Counted from the stretch's first letter, positions 11,429 through 23,682 are shown. The stretch: 64,000 bases of DNA from Pogonophryne albipinna (GCA_028583405.1 CM053256.1:25951325-26015324), one strand, 5' to 3'. Notes: generated by a model not told the origin, from the letters alone. Made by a program: numbers and translations.

Positions 11429-11820
11429 TTAATGGAATTGAGGAGCTAACGGTGCTAGCCAGGAGTCAGACAGAATACCTGGATTGTATTGTGTGCTTTC
11501 CAGAAACATGGCTGCACAAGAATATATCTGACAATAACGTTTTCTTTGATTGCTTATGGAAACAGTTGGGACGACAGGGATTGCATCGAGAGCTTCATCA
11601 TGTCTTCACCATGAGCCTGAGTCTTCAGAGGGTCTCTGTGCTGTGGAGGACGTCATGTCTCATTCCTGTGCCTATGGACACTGTATCCCTATAAGGACTT
11701 TAATACACATTTATACTCACACTTACATTTACACAAATATATTTATGTTATTCTAATATGGTGCAACGGTCACACATCCCAATTTCCCACTCGGATGAAT
11801 AAAGTATTTTTGATTGATTT
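11429..11820 (+). pseudogene. LINE endonuclease fragment and LINE 3' end
   Basis: At 11461-11553 the reading frame gives DCIVCFPETWLHKNISD. This fits the ETWL motif region of the apurinic-type endonuclease of LINEs, where the Glu is catalytic. About 150 bp later the sequence ends in CTCGGATGAATAAAGTATTT, a typical fish LINE 3' end. The reverse transcriptase between them is absent or unrecognisable, so this is an internally deleted copy or two separate fragments. Confidence 0.6.
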
Positions 11821-13107
11821 CTCTCCCGTCCCCTCTATTTGGCTTTTATTTAGAGGTTGGGAGGGAGATTTACAGTGAAAGTGGGGAAATCACAGGGCGG
11901 CGACGTGCACGGATCATGTTCTGCTAGGCGATGAGCCCCTGCCTCCCTGCAGCCTCTCCACTCACCACGGGTTGTTGAAAGTGAGTGCCTTCCACCTCTG
12001 TACAACAGATCACTGTAACATTTTAATTGTATCGTCTCCTTTCTGTTATTCTTTACCAGTACTTTCCATTTGGGGCTTTTTCTCTCCTCTCTAAGTATGC
12101 CTTCCTTCAGATCAGCACTTTAAGTACCTGGATTTCTGTCTAACCCTTTCCAGTGATATTTATCTGAGATCAAAACATCTCTTGATTTTCACTTAGCACC
12201 ATGCAGGGTGAGTATTTGAGCAGATGTGTGTGATAGTTTTGCCAGCTGAGCACAGAGCCCTCCTGTGCTTGAGAAATGAGAGGAAGCATTTTAGTGTGTC
12301 AAGTGGTGTGCTTCCATAACCTAACCTCATGCTGTACATCTCAGCCTCTACAACTGAATGAAAATCAACTGAATGTATTCTCTAAAGGATTGTTAATAAG
12401 TGTAGACATAATTTAAGTGCAAACCCCATATTAATGTCTCGAAACAATGAACCATTAAAACGTACAATGTCCTTTACTTAGAAATGCATGAACTGAGTGA
12501 AGAAATTATGTTTGTAACTTGTAATATAAACTGAAGTGTCTGTACTCTGCATAAAAATGATGCCAATAAAGAGGGTAAGGAGAACAACTATCCCAGATGA
12601 TCTCTTTCTGTTTCTTCCTGCATTTCACAATCTTGCTTTTCCTGGCACGGACGCAGGAAAGACAGACGTCAGCAGTGTGAGGCGTTGTTGGGAAAGGCTG
12701 CAATGAGAGCAGGGCCTTTGGATAGACACAGATCAGAGTATTTAGTGCCAAACACTACAGCATTCCTAGTAAATAGGGATTGAGTTTGGATGCACAGTGA
12801 AGGGCTATTATCATCAAGTTCACTGCAAAACTGCCCACTTGTCTAAATTGTTTTCCCTGACTTTAAGATCGAGGCGGATGGAGGTCTACGCTGAGTTTGA
12901 AGAGGGAGAGAGGAAGACGACAGGGGAAGGGAAGGAAACGGATAGGGAAGGAAAGGAAGGAAGTAGGCCCTCATTTATCAGAACTGGACAGTAGGTCAGA
13001 TTTCAGCCCAGCATACTGCATGAGCCTTTCTGTAGCCTATTTGAGAAAGTGTTGTAACAACTATAATGATTGTGATTTTTCACAGATTACTATACAGTAA
13101 GTTTAGT
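11821..13107. other. Unannotated sequence with a purine-rich patch
   Basis: A GGAAGGGAAGGAAA-type purine tract lies at 12896-12965. Nothing else is recognised. The minus frame at 12506-12751 has no identifiable domain. Confidence 0.4.
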
Positions 13108-13865
13108 TTAAAGCTGACATATTTTTCAGGTTCATATTTGTATTGTGTGTCTCTACTGTGACATGTTTCCATGCTTTAACGTTTCAAAAAGCTCTTTATT
13201 TTTCTCCTGTGCTGCAGCACCTCTTTTCACCCTCTGTCTGAAACCAGAGCCCAGTCTGCTCTGATTGGTTAGCTGGCCGGCTCTATTGTGATTGGTCAAC
13301 CATTGACAGATGTCCCGCCCCTCAGCCCATCAGGTACAATATCTTTGAGCGCTGACCAATAGAAGTGTTACATAGTGATGTCATTATGTTGTGTAACAAA
13401 GGAGTCCAATGGAGGCGTTTTCTTACAGCCAAAGCTCTCCGAGGGAGAAGGAGCAGCGGTACCACGTGGAGAGGATGCAAAAAAAAACGGAATCAGAGAA
13501 CAGTATCAGCCATATGACCCCCCTCCTCTACTATCATTTTGTAGAATGTTATCAATTGTTGTGTCAAATTTTTAAATGCTTTACCTGAGTAAATGTAGTC
13601 TTTTAGCAATTTTAAATTGTCCTATTTACCACGTTTTATTGTTACTTTCTGGTCTGATCTATTTCTATTGTAATTTATTTATGATAATAAGCAACTTAAA
13701 TCTGTTCTTTAGTGCTTTGTTTCTTTAAAGGTCCCATGTCATGGCCATTTCTACTGATCATAATTCCATTGTTGAGGTCTACTAGAATAGATTTATATTG
13801 TTCAATGTTCCAAACTCACATTGGTTTCTCATACAGCCTCTCTGTATAGTATGTGTGTATTCACC
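13108..13865. mobile_element. Dispersed fish MITE (AAAGGTCCCATGTCATGG type)
   Basis: Two segments typical of one common fish repeat are present. One carries AAGCTGACATATTTTTCAGG and CCAGAGCCCAGTCTGCTCTG (13108-13560). The other carries AAAGGTCCCATGTCATGG and TCTACTAGAATAGATTTA (13727-13865). I recognise the family from memory but cannot delimit the ends or a target duplication, so the boundaries are approximate. Confidence 0.5.
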
Positions 13866-14045
13866 AGGGGCCTCATTTATAAAGCCTTGCGTAGGATTGA
13901 CGTGGGAAGGTTGCTTACGTAGGACAAAGCAAATAAATACGCGCAGACATTTTCCGATTCATAAAAGACTGCGTACCGGCGCAGGACTTGCGTACGGCAC
14001 ATCCTACGCCGGTTTCCATTTATAAATCACAATCGACTCAAAATG
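13866..14045. mobile_element. MITE fragment (GGGGCCTCATTTATAAAG end)
   Basis: It starts GGGGCCTCATTTATAAAGCC and continues with several GCGTAxG/TACGC motifs in both orientations. This is the pattern of a short fish TIR element. Only one terminus is visible; the matching right end was not found. Confidence 0.5.
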
Positions 14046-14127
14046 CAGCGCAGCTTTTGCGGGCTTCACGTAACGTCCATATTTGCCTATAAATAGTCAA
14101 GGAAACGCCCATTCATTCATTCATTTT

Positions 14128-16112
14128 GGCCCTTTCTCATTTCATCAAATCCCCCTCCTTGACTCCTCGACTCCTCGGTCCTCCGGTAGTGACCCGGAAA
14201 TGAATTTCAGCGCGCCATGTTGATGGACATCTCATTTCTCTAAATGCACTTCGAGGACCGAGGATCGAGCGTCGAGGAGGCTCTCTGGAGGAGCTATGAC
14301 CGAGGAGACACTGATGGGTCCTCCACGGTCCTCCACGGCTCCTTCGTGGATGCATTTCCGGGAACAGAGATGTGACGCACGGCCGGACTTATCTCAGCCA
14401 ATGACAGCTCTGCATGCATCGCCTGGATATTATTTTATTAACTGCTTTCATCGCAACGCAATGTTTACAGTGAGAACAGCTGTGAGGTCCGTGCAGAAAG
14501 CAGAGCAGTGTGTATAATATATATCACTCAGTATAACAGGCCTAGGGGAGAGTGGGGTAAGTTGAGCCATTTTTTAGTTACTGTCCTCTAAGCAAGGAGA
14601 AATGACACACAGTACAAATGAAAACACACACCTATAATTCAGGATGTCTCCTACCAATGGCAATGGTAATAATTCATATTTGATCAAGGGCAGTGAAAAT
14701 ATTACTTCTTAAAAAAAAAAAGTATTGTGGCTCAACTTGCCCCAGTGTAGGGGTAAGTTGATCCAGGTCAGGGGGTACATTGAACCACTGTTCAAACCTG
14801 GGCATACCTACAACAAATCTTAAAGGTAACTATAAACAATAAATAACAAACCAAATACAAGCTTAGTTTTTCAAATATTTTTAATATAAATTTCGATTGA
14901 ATTGATCGATTTTTTTTTAACATGTTAAAAGGAAAAGTAATCATACAAATGGTAATACAATTTCATACATCTTACCAATCAAACGCAGGGTAAATTCAAC
15001 TTTAAATGTAGCCTACAATGAGCTCTTATTATCAACTTGGCCTACTTTCATTCATTTCTCCATTGAAAAACTGGCTCAACTTACCCCAAGGCCCATGGTT
15101 CACTTTACCCCATAGCCACCATTTTAGAAAAAATAGCCTAGCATTAAAATTCAGTGTCATTTTTAGCTTAATGATTCACATGGTTTAATACGCTGCCAAC
15201 ACATCAACATATACAATATATGTGTTTAAACCTGGATACTTTTTTTTTGACATGACAGCCGATATAGCTGACATCTAGAAAATGTACTTTGACAAGCAAA
15301 AAACGTTTTTTTGTAAAAATGTTTACTTACCAGACCACAATGAGTATCTCTCTTTCACAGGCAATGAGAAATGGGTGGAGCTTGCATAATTTCTGGTCAC
15401 TTGATGCAAACTATAAGGCATTGCCTGGTTACAGGGGGTGGTTCAATTTACCCACTGGCTCAACTTACCCCCTTCTCCCCTACTCTTTTTATTTGCTTTA
15501 GTTTAGTAGATATCTACAAAGAGTCGATATTTTTCTAAAACCATTTAGTGCTTCACATAATAAAATACACCACGGCTGTAGCCTGTTTTAGGAGCTGTAT
15601 GTGCGTGTGTGTGGTGTAGGTGTGTGTGGTACAGTAGATGCAGCGGACAGACGGGTCTCAGTTGGTTTGGTGTCCTCTGCTTATTTTTAATACTTGTAAA
15701 TAAGTATATCCAGTCTCTGATAGTGTTACGTTATTATGAGAGTGCTCTGTTTGATTCTGAAATTGTATATATTTATATAAATATATATATGTGTGTGTGT
15801 GTGTGTCCACATCTGTAGCCTGTTATTGTCTCATTATACCGCACTGTGAATGAATTAAAAGTAAATATATAAGTGGTCATGAACACATCTGTCCATCAGA
15901 CAGAGGGCTGCTGTGTCTCCTGTCATCATTAATGGACGTCTCTTTAAAATGACCGCTCAGAGGAGAGGAGTTCTCATTTCTCTAACCGCCTGCTGCTTCC
16001 CCTCCTCTCTCCTCGGTTCCCCTCCTCAGTCCTCCGCTCGCATCTCCTGTGGGCGGGACTAAGTATCGAGGATAGGAGTCGAGGAGGGGAGTTAGAGAAA
16101 TGAGAAAGGGCC
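14128..16112. mobile_element. TIR element (GGCCCTTTCTCATTTC ends) with nested element
   Basis: It begins GGCCCTTTCTCATTTC at 14128 and ends with the exact complement at 16112. Inside the termini the ends share CTCCT/CGAGGA-rich sequence in inverted orientation. The flanks (TTT and TTA) do not give a clear target duplication. With the insertion at 14545-15480 removed it is about 1.05 kb. No transposase frame was seen. Confidence 0.75.
14543..15482. mobile_element. TA-flanked TIR element with repeated GGGTAAGTTGA motif
   Basis: The ends are GGGGAGAGTGGGGTAAGTTG (14545) and its near complement (to 15480), flanked by TA on both sides (14543-14544 and 15481-15482). A TA target suggests Tc1/mariner-type mobilisation. 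The terminal motif recurs inside in both orientations: GGCTCAACTTGCCCC near 14730, GGGGTAAGTTGATCC near 14750, and GGCTCAACTTACCCC near 15071 and again at the right end. It is non-coding. Confidence 0.8.
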
Positions 16113-16646
16113 TTAGACTGACTGCATGAAGAAGATCACAGGAAATGACGACAGAACAGCTAAATCTCACACTGTGTCAGATTTTGGTTATTTTGGGGAG
16201 GTGGAGATAAATCATATTGTTTGGTGGATGCAGTTTGAACCAGAGTAGCAGCATGGAGGTCGGATCGTCACCAAAATAAATAAATAAGTGGTCCGAAAAA
16301 GGTTAATGACGAAAAGAATACACATAGCCTTCCTCAGGCAGTGTGTTTGTACCGGGGACAGGAGACACCTCCTTGATGAGAGACTGTAAGAAGTGATCGG
16401 GTAATCCCTCCGGAGTGGAGTCATGACGACTGGAACTGAATTATGTTTTTGTATTTGGTGGTTTGTGTCCCAGCTGTCGATCAGCAACTATATATCCATA
16501 ATCCACCAGTTAAAGGAAATACAACTAATGTGTTGTGTTATATTAGCTGTACAATTGACCACATATGGTGTTCAGTTTACACACCTCCTGTGTTTTACGA
16601 GTAGTAGGCTATTGGCGAACGGCATAAAACATGATTAAACATGATA
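16113..16646. other. Unannotated sequence
   Basis: Nothing recognised between two transposon clusters. Confidence 0.4.
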
Positions 16647-18044
16647 GTATAAATCAGTGGTTCTCAAATGGGGGTAAGCGGACCCCTAGGGGTATGTTGC
16701 AGTACTGCAGGGGGTACGTGAGATTTATTTTATGTTAATGGTAAAACAACATAAGTAATGCATTTAAACAAACTACTAATAGTAACTACTTTATTCAAAG
16801 GTTTACAGTAATTCTGGATAATAAAATGGGGAAAATAAACGGGGTGCTCTCTTTTCCTCTCCCTCTCCTGACAGCCCGTCAGTCTCGTGCAGCTCGCTGA
16901 ACCTGTAATAACCCGACAGTAAAGAATAAATATATTTATAACTAGTTTAGCTAGTTCCAGAGTAGATAAATAAGCTAAGTGTGTTAGGTCTAACTCTTAG
17001 TGTATTTTGGTCCGCTCACCGGTCCGTCACAGCGGCGGAGCTGTGATCATGCAGAGCTGCATGTTCTCCGTCAGCAGCAGATGATCTGATCTCTGATCTC
17101 TCTCGCGTCCGGTTCAACACATCCTCACTCCCAGGTCGGCCTACGTTGACGTTATGTCAAGTCCCCTGTGTCGGCTGCCCTTAAAGGCAATGTGAGCGTC
17201 CATTCTCATTGGATAACGGAGAATTGTACACCCGGAAGTAAGTATTCCCCTTACTGTCGATTGATTTTACAGTGATATCTGCACTACTCATCGACAAAAA
17301 AACACCAGATTATCCTTGTTAATTACACAACATTGATTGGTTTAAATTGTGTGCAATGCTTTTGTATTTTTCCCCTTCGATTCGGAGAAACAAATATTTT
17401 TTCGGAGTAAAGGATGGCAGAAGACACTACACTACCCAGAATCCCCAGCTATCGTTTGGACTACACCATGTGCTCTGTTTGACAAACCCCGTGATAGTCC
17501 TCAAGCTCTGTGATTGGAGAGTGTGCTCCGAGGGTTACGCCGAGCCTCGAACAGCACTTGAAATGGGATGGAACCACGGCAGACTGTCCAAAACTGGATT
17601 TGAACGGGTCCACCGCGTCCCCCCCTCCCCCACCCCGTCCCCAGAACTACACATGCTGGCTATTCTGTTTCGCAACATGTTCTCTATCTATGGCACGTCT
17701 CTACTGGGAGTTGTAGTTTTAAAAGACGTTTTCGTATTTCCCATAATAATAAGTTGCCAGTATTAAACTGTGTACATCCCTGGAGGTTTAGGGGATAGGA
17801 AACACTCACATTTAAAACATATAATTAATAAATGGGTGTAAATTGCTTGTGCCCATAATGGGCAGCATTAATATATATACACACATGCCAGCTAAGGTCA
17901 GAAGAGCTTTATTTAACAGCTGGTCTTATGTTTGTGACCCCTGTTGTTAATTGATAACATGACATTACATTAATTGATAAGCCTGAAACATGCACTTGTC
18001 AAGGTTCAGAGGCAAATTTTGCAAATATGGCAGTAGCCATCGAT

Positions 18045-18100
18045 CATCTTAAGATAAGATATACTTTATTGATCCCAAGTTGGAACATTTGCGTTACATC
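18045..18100 (-). mobile_element. LINE 3' end fragment
   Basis: AAGATATACTTTATTGATCC is the complement of the GGATCAATAAAGTAT signature found at the 3' ends of fish LINEs. Only the tail is present. Confidence 0.5.
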
Positions 18101-18339
18101 AGCATGTGTACAGTTGTAAATATGCAGTGGTGTTTATTTGTAAATCATTTAGTATAATCACACAAATTCTGTGTTTTATATTCAACAATTCTGTGTTCTT
18201 TATTTATTGATTGTTCAATACCTGACAAGGCCGGAGATGAAATATCTACATACATCTTATAAGAGTATAATACATTATAATATCAGTTAAAATAAGTGCT
18301 TCAACATAGTTAACATTGCTGGAGGTATGCACAAATATT

Positions 18340-18480
18340 GATAGATGTCTTGTAATGCACTATTGAGGAACCTGCGACCCAAGTTTTTCATTCAATGCAT
18401 AACTACACCTAGTTGTGTAGGCCTATATGATATGTCAATAAACCTTAGAAAATCTTGAAATCTTGAAAGGGATGTGCAAA
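18340..18480 (+). mobile_element. Probable LINE 3' tail (CAATAAACCTTAGAAAATCTT)
   Basis: A tail-like end CAATAAACC is followed by repeated AATCTTGAAATCTTGAAA. No coding part is visible; the family is uncertain. Confidence 0.4.
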
Positions 18481-20664
18481 ATAGTCATTATATACAGTCT
18501 TTAATTAACTATTAGTAGAGAATAACGAGTAATGAATATACTTTATAGGGATCCTATTAATATCTAATAATAAAAATAATGAAATTCAATAACATGCTTT
18601 AACCACTAGGTGACCCTTTCTATCAGCTGTGCACCTTTATGGTGTAAATACAGCCTATCTACCAATTGGATCAAATATAAAAGTCAGCCGAATTAGTGTT
18701 GATACTGCAAGGAGACGTATTGTGTGAAAAGAAATGTAAGATGTTGTTTAATGGCTGATATATTTATGATCCACGTCACGTTTTCAGTTCCTCATGTTTG
18801 TCTAGAAGTCTTCTCATCAGGGCTCTATAAATACAGAATTACGGCAGATATGTAATATTTAATGCAGCCGAACCGTGTATTACAATGCCGGTATGTGATG
18901 ACTTTCAAAGAGAAAAGCAAGCACACTCGGAATAAAGTATTATTTATTTATTTTTAAATGTTTTCGGTCTGTTTCCGGTATTTGTTAATGACGATGTGCT
19001 CTGAGATGTGAGACTGGAATTGCACAGGGGGAAATAACGTATCTTTAGATGCGGATTTTGTTAAACTAATACGTTTGCGCTGTGGACCAACACTACATTG
19101 ACGGGGAAGTGGGTAGCAATAAAGATAACACCATTAAACAGTTACACAACATAACAGAAATAATATCGATAGCAGCGTCCCTAGCAACCACCTTGGTAAC
19201 AATGAAAACGTTATGGACGCAATTTCCTGAAGTAATCTTCGTAATAACTAACAAACTAAAGATCATGTACATCCAATGCACACATCATCTGAAATAACAA
19301 CTCATATTTCTCGCATCAAATGACATCAAAACGCATTTTAATGGCCAAACTAATTTTAAAATAGGCATTTTCCACCGAGAATAAAACGAAGTTCGGCCAT
19401 GTTTTTTTTTTCTGCAGGGAGAAATTTGAAGATCACGTGACGTCAAACAGAGCACATGGTGTAGTCCAAACGATAGCTGGGGATTCTGGGTAGTGTAGTG
19501 TCTTCTGCCATCCTTTACTCCGAAAAAATATTTGTTTCTCCGAATCGAAGGGGAAAAATGCAAAAGCATTGCACACAATTTAAACCAATCAATGTTGTGT
19601 AATTAACAAGGATAATCTGGTGTTTTTTTGTCGATGAGTAGTGCAGATATCACTGTAAAATCAATCGACAGTAAGGGGAATACTTACTTCCGGGTGTACA
19701 ATTCTCCGTTATCCAATGAGAATGGACGCTCACATTGCCTTTAAGGGCAGTCGACACAAACGTATGCCGTGCTTCCATGAGCGTCCATAGAAGCATATGG
19801 ACATCCCGGAAAGCTGAAAATGTACGCTAAGGGCCCCCCCCTTGCGTTGAAAATGGTCGCTAAGGCCCCCCCCCCTTGCGTTGGAAAAAGCCGACACAGG
19901 GGACTTGACATAACGTCAACATAGGCCGACCTGGGAGTGAGGATGTGTTGTCCGGTTATACTTCACTCGCGTTTATGTCCAAATCTATCAGATCTTGGTA
20001 GTTAATCATATGACTGCCTGCTTATCAAAGGACACCTAAACAATAAGCGTTGATTGGCAACGGCGTGTGGCCGCAAAGTATAGCGCAGCATTATGCATAT
20101 GTTTATATGAGGGGTCAAAATCCCATGCTCATAAAATGCTCATATATTTTTTTCCTCTTCATTCCCCACGCCCCAAAATAAATAAATATACTAATTTTAG
20201 GAAAAGTAAGGAAGTTTGAGCAGTGTGGGTTTTATATGAACAGAGTTACACATATTTCAAAAGGCGAAGTGTAATAACTGCAGTTTGCCTCCCTGTCAGA
20301 ATGACAAAGATCCTCAGTGAAGCACAAGCCCATGTTTCTAACTACATTGTAAGTAGAACTTATTAAAAAGATCAGTTCAATGCAACTAATGTCGTCTTAG
20401 TGTTATTGCATGATGTTAAAATTGGTTTGCCATGAATTTAGTGATGGATTGTAAACATTTGAAATGTAGCATTTAAATGTTTCTCAGTTACAATGTTGTT
20501 GTTTTAATAAATCAGACACTGATGGTGCAGCGCTGTACTGTACCTCTTTATATAGGCATTTATTCCCTAACAAATAGTTTCTGCGCTGATCAGGGGGTAC
20601 TTGGCTGAATTTTCTTTTCAAAGGGGGTACATTATTGAAAAAAGTTTGAGAACCACGTATCTAT

Positions 20665-21077
20665 ACAACCTATAGAAATGCAAAACGGCGTCAGTTTAAA
20701 GTAATTCTATCCTTCTGTTTACCGCATCATTTATGAGAATAGCCTACATTTCTTAACAAGAGAACATAATCGAGTGATCAATAACATTTCCGTATTTATT
20801 TATTTCTCCTATGAAAAAAGTTATGTTTTTGTGTGCATTGAGGAGTCTCAAACAGGCGTTTGTTAAATCATTTTAAGATTGGCTTTAATCAATTTTTGCA
20901 AATGAATTCTTCATATATGATAAATGAGAGGTAACATTTTATTTATGGTATTATGTCCACATATTTCTCTCCATTCTTCCTTCTGCCAACGGTGTCGCAG
21001 TTTCTCGTCTCTCCCGTTTTTTTTCAACTCCTGAACAACAATAAAAAGCCGGCGTTTTATCCAGTTTGTACACAACG
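20665..21077. other. Unannotated sequence
   Basis: AT-rich; nothing recognised before the SANT-like remnant. Confidence 0.4.
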
Positions 21078-21209
21078 ATGGAGAAACTTAACAAGCAGCA
21101 GTGGTCCACTGAAGAGACCAGCTTCCTACTGGGAATCTGGTCTTCCGAAGAGGTACAGAGGAAGCTGGAGCACAATCGGCCATTGTTGTTGTTGTTGTTG
21201 TCGGTTTGA
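21078..21209 (+). pseudogene. SANT/Myb-like (trihelix-type) exon remnant
   Basis: ATG at 21078 opens a 43-residue frame containing QQWSTEETSFLLGIWSSEEV followed by QRKLE, then a CAAT/TTG repeat-derived tail and stop. The tryptophan-spaced helix resembles the first helices of the Myb/SANT-like domain in PIF/Harbinger-associated DNA-binding proteins and domesticated fish relatives. The rest of the domain is missing. In context, Harbinger-like MITE sequence follows (CCGGAGCTAAACCGAAGAAC from about 21331). I read it as a transposon-derived exon fragment, not a host gene; an unspliced first exon cannot be excluded. Confidence 0.5.
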
Positions 21210-21229
21210 GCTGTGAGGGGTTTCCGCGC

Positions 21230-21480
21230 GGTTTGGCTTTATGAAGCAGGCACGCAAACGGTTACGTCATGACGCAAACGATGACGCAATGACGCAGCAC
21301 CAGTCGGACTCTGGGCGGTGTGAAAAGAGCCGGAGCTAAACCGAAGAACCGGTTCTGAACCTGAAAAGCTCTAGCACGGAGCTTGAACCAGAGTTGCGTT
21401 GGTGTGAATGAGGTATCTGTCCTAAACGGCTTGTTGGAGCTCCTGCCCCCCCCCCCCCCCCTCCCTGTGAGCCCAGTGTG
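21230..21480. mobile_element. Probable Harbinger-like MITE fragment
   Basis: GTGTGAAAAGAGCCGGAGC, GAACCGGTTCTGAACCTG and GTTGGTGTGAATG are typical of fish MITEs with GTGTGAAC-type ends. There is also a poly-C run at about 21447-21462. I could not delimit a TIR pair. Confidence 0.4.
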
Positions 21481-21499
21481 CTCTGATTGGTCGGGACGT

Positions 21500-21565
21500 T
21501 GTGAGGCTCGTTGCAAGGCTCGTTGCGAGGCTCGTTGCGAGGCTCGCTGCTGCGAGCTGCGAGGA
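21500..21565. repeat. Minisatellite (GAGGCTCGTTGC, about 12-bp unit)
   Basis: About five imperfect head-to-tail units of GAGGCTCGTTGC, the last degenerate. Frames across it read repetitive Cys/Arg/Glu peptides and are not coding. Confidence 0.75.
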
Positions 21566-23284
21566 GCGGACAGGTTTCCGGGTCGGCGAAACAGCGAGAA
21601 CAAGTGAAACTCATCCTGAGCACACACAAACACTCACAGCCGAAGTAAAAACAATAAGTGTGGCTTGATATTGAGTAAGAAAAAGGTTTATAACGCTGTG
21701 AGAATGGGTCTGCGGAGAGCATTTCTCTGCGATCGTTGGGATCGTCTATTACCAGCGTTCAGGGAGCTCTATGCAAGTCAATGGGGACTCCCTGTTAGTT
21801 AGCCAAGGGATCCTGGTGTGTGAGGTGCTCCGCAGATTGGTCCATTTGGGCCAATCCGGTCATTTGTTGTTGATTTGGGTATTCACACGTCACAGAACCC
21901 AGGAAGAAAACAATGGAAAAAGAGAAATCTCCAACAAGGCGTTCTGGGGCAGCATAGACTGGTCTTTTCTGTGTAGTTTTACTTGCTACAGGGTGTACTT
22001 TGAGGGTTTGTGACTCTGCAGACCGTTTACATGCATAAAAACCATCATAACACACAAGGGGACGGGTAATAACCGGAAAAGCATGACATGGGCTGTTTAA
22101 CAGTGGACATTTTTCTTGCTGGTAAAAATAAAAACATGTTATCTAACTGCCAGCTCACTCTGATCCTAACGAGATCCTATCAAACACCACAGAGGAAGAC
22201 ATCATGATCCCTGGATTATCGAGGGTTTTATGTAGAGACAGCTGCTGGATGACAGTAAACCTTGTGCCTACGATGGCACAGAAAGTCCTCTCAAAATAAA
22301 TTTAGATAAGTGTTTCTGGTGAAATAAGCTATAAATACGGTTTTTACTCTGAGTAAACAACAAAACAACTTTAACAAATATATTTTCTAGAGTTTTTCCT
22401 TTCTTGGCTCTCGGTTTTTCCTCTTCCTGTCGGCAACATTCCACCCCGCATACCGAGACTCTCTGCCTATGAGGGTTTGCTCTCTCCCAGGATAAATGAA
22501 CACATGACAACATATTGTGCAATCTGATGTTGTAAGTCCTTTGGTGTAAATAACTGAAATACCTTATTCTTCCTGAAGCATTACAGGGAGAGTTATTTGA
22601 CTAAACAATGCTTCCTCCTCCACACTGCTAGCTGGAGAACCCCACTGGTTAGGTTAGAAGAATTAGAGCTGGGGCGGAGGGTACTTCCCAAAGTATTAAA
22701 AACTGCTGAGGGAGGATATGATGAAAGGGTCTTTGGTTTCAACTAGGGCCAATGGAAAATGATTGATCTCTATTTTATTGGGGAGAATAATTTAACAAAG
22801 GAGAGAGAACTAAAATATGGGGGGAAATAAAGAAAATGTCAAACGTCAGGTGAAAGTAATAAGAGCTTTTTTGGATGTAATGGGCTTTTACTGTTGTGCT
22901 GTTTGATGTTCACCTCATGCTTTGACGGTTATAGGGTGCCTCCACATTGCAGTATTATGCGTTGGTTCTTTCGATTAAAGCGTAATTGAGAAACAAACTA
23001 TTTTGATTAACAAAATGTGATTAATTTATCAAAACACATATATCTGAGATTTAACAGCGACATTTAAAGCTGGTAGGAGCTGCTGGCTCTATGATAGTGG
23101 CGTGTTTGTCCAAAAAAAACAACCCACTGTTGTTATAATTACCCTCACTGCCTGAACGGTACTGTACAGGTGCGCACTTCAAGTCTAACCATAGGGTTTA
23201 AAATAATAATTCCAATTTAAAAAACGAAACCCACAAATTTGGTGATGTCTTGCTTGCTAACATTAGCTAGTTAGCTTGTGAGAT
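21566..23284. other. Mostly unannotated; one shared repeat segment
   Basis: At about 21648-21685 the sequence GGCTTGATATTGAGTAAGAA, preceded by AAAAACAATAA, is shared with 25728-25765, showing a dispersed repeat of unknown class. Nothing else is recognised. No frame has a convincing domain. Confidence 0.45.
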
Positions 23285-23682
23285 GGTGGGTGTTTCTCAA
23301 TGTCGAGTACGCTTGCTTGGTAGAACATGTCTTCCGAGTCACTTGCTTCAGAAGCGAGGCAAGAATACTTCCTGGCATTCGGAAAACGAAGAGTGGAACA
23401 GGCGAGCAAGTGTGCAGGTGTGCGTCATATGAGAGACCCCGCCTTACATTTTCCGCCACAGATTTAGGGAAATTGGTCCGTGCGCAAAGCATTGTGGGGA
23501 TTTTAAGACCGCGGAGTCTACACATGTGCAGCCTCGAAATGTCTCCAAACAAAGTACGACGGGCTCGGTAGAATTCCAAGTATGCTGGACATTGGAACAG
23601 TACTTCGGCGGCACTTGATGACGTAGTATGCTTGAAATAGTGGCTCTGGAGCAGATTTACTCGAGATTGAGAAACACCCGGT
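23285..23682. mobile_element. MITE (GGGTGTTTCTCAAT ends, 392 bp)
   Basis: It begins GGGTGTTTCTCAATGTCGAG at 23288 and ends with the complement (CTCGAGATTGAGAAACACCC) at 23679. GGT flanks both sides, a possible 3-bp duplication. The two overlapping frames of about 100 codons on opposite strands follow from the near-palindromic sequence and are not genes. Confidence 0.8.

Larger units (their letters stand above)
17115..19950. repeat. Large inverted repeat, arms about 0.37 and 0.51 kb, loop about 2 kb
   Basis: The left arm (17115-17483) is repeated as its complement at 19442-19950. Shared landmarks are CATCCTCACTCCCAGGTC and CCCAGAATCCCCAGCTATCG. The right arm is longer because of an insertion of about 130 bp near 19755-19890 with two poly-C/GCGTTG units. 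The loop has a relative at 23935-25330. Open frames crossing the arms, including the 139-residue one at 17347-17766, follow from the repeat and are not genes. Confidence 0.85.
16647..20664. mobile_element. Large hAT-like element, about 4 kb
   Basis: The left end CAGTGGTTCTCAAATGGGGG (16655) and the right end complement TTTGAGAACCAC (to 20656) match the classic hAT terminus. The 8-bp flanks GTATAAAT and GTATCTAT agree at six of eight bases, so the duplication is old. A GGGGGTAC motif sits near each end. Inside are the 17115-19950 inverted repeat and LINE tails. I found no transposase. Confidence 0.65.

Noticed and set aside
17347..17766. 139-codon frame
   Set aside because: It runs from a palindrome arm into the loop, and its first part is repeated on the other strand at about 19442-19578. 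No domain; explained by the inverted repeat.
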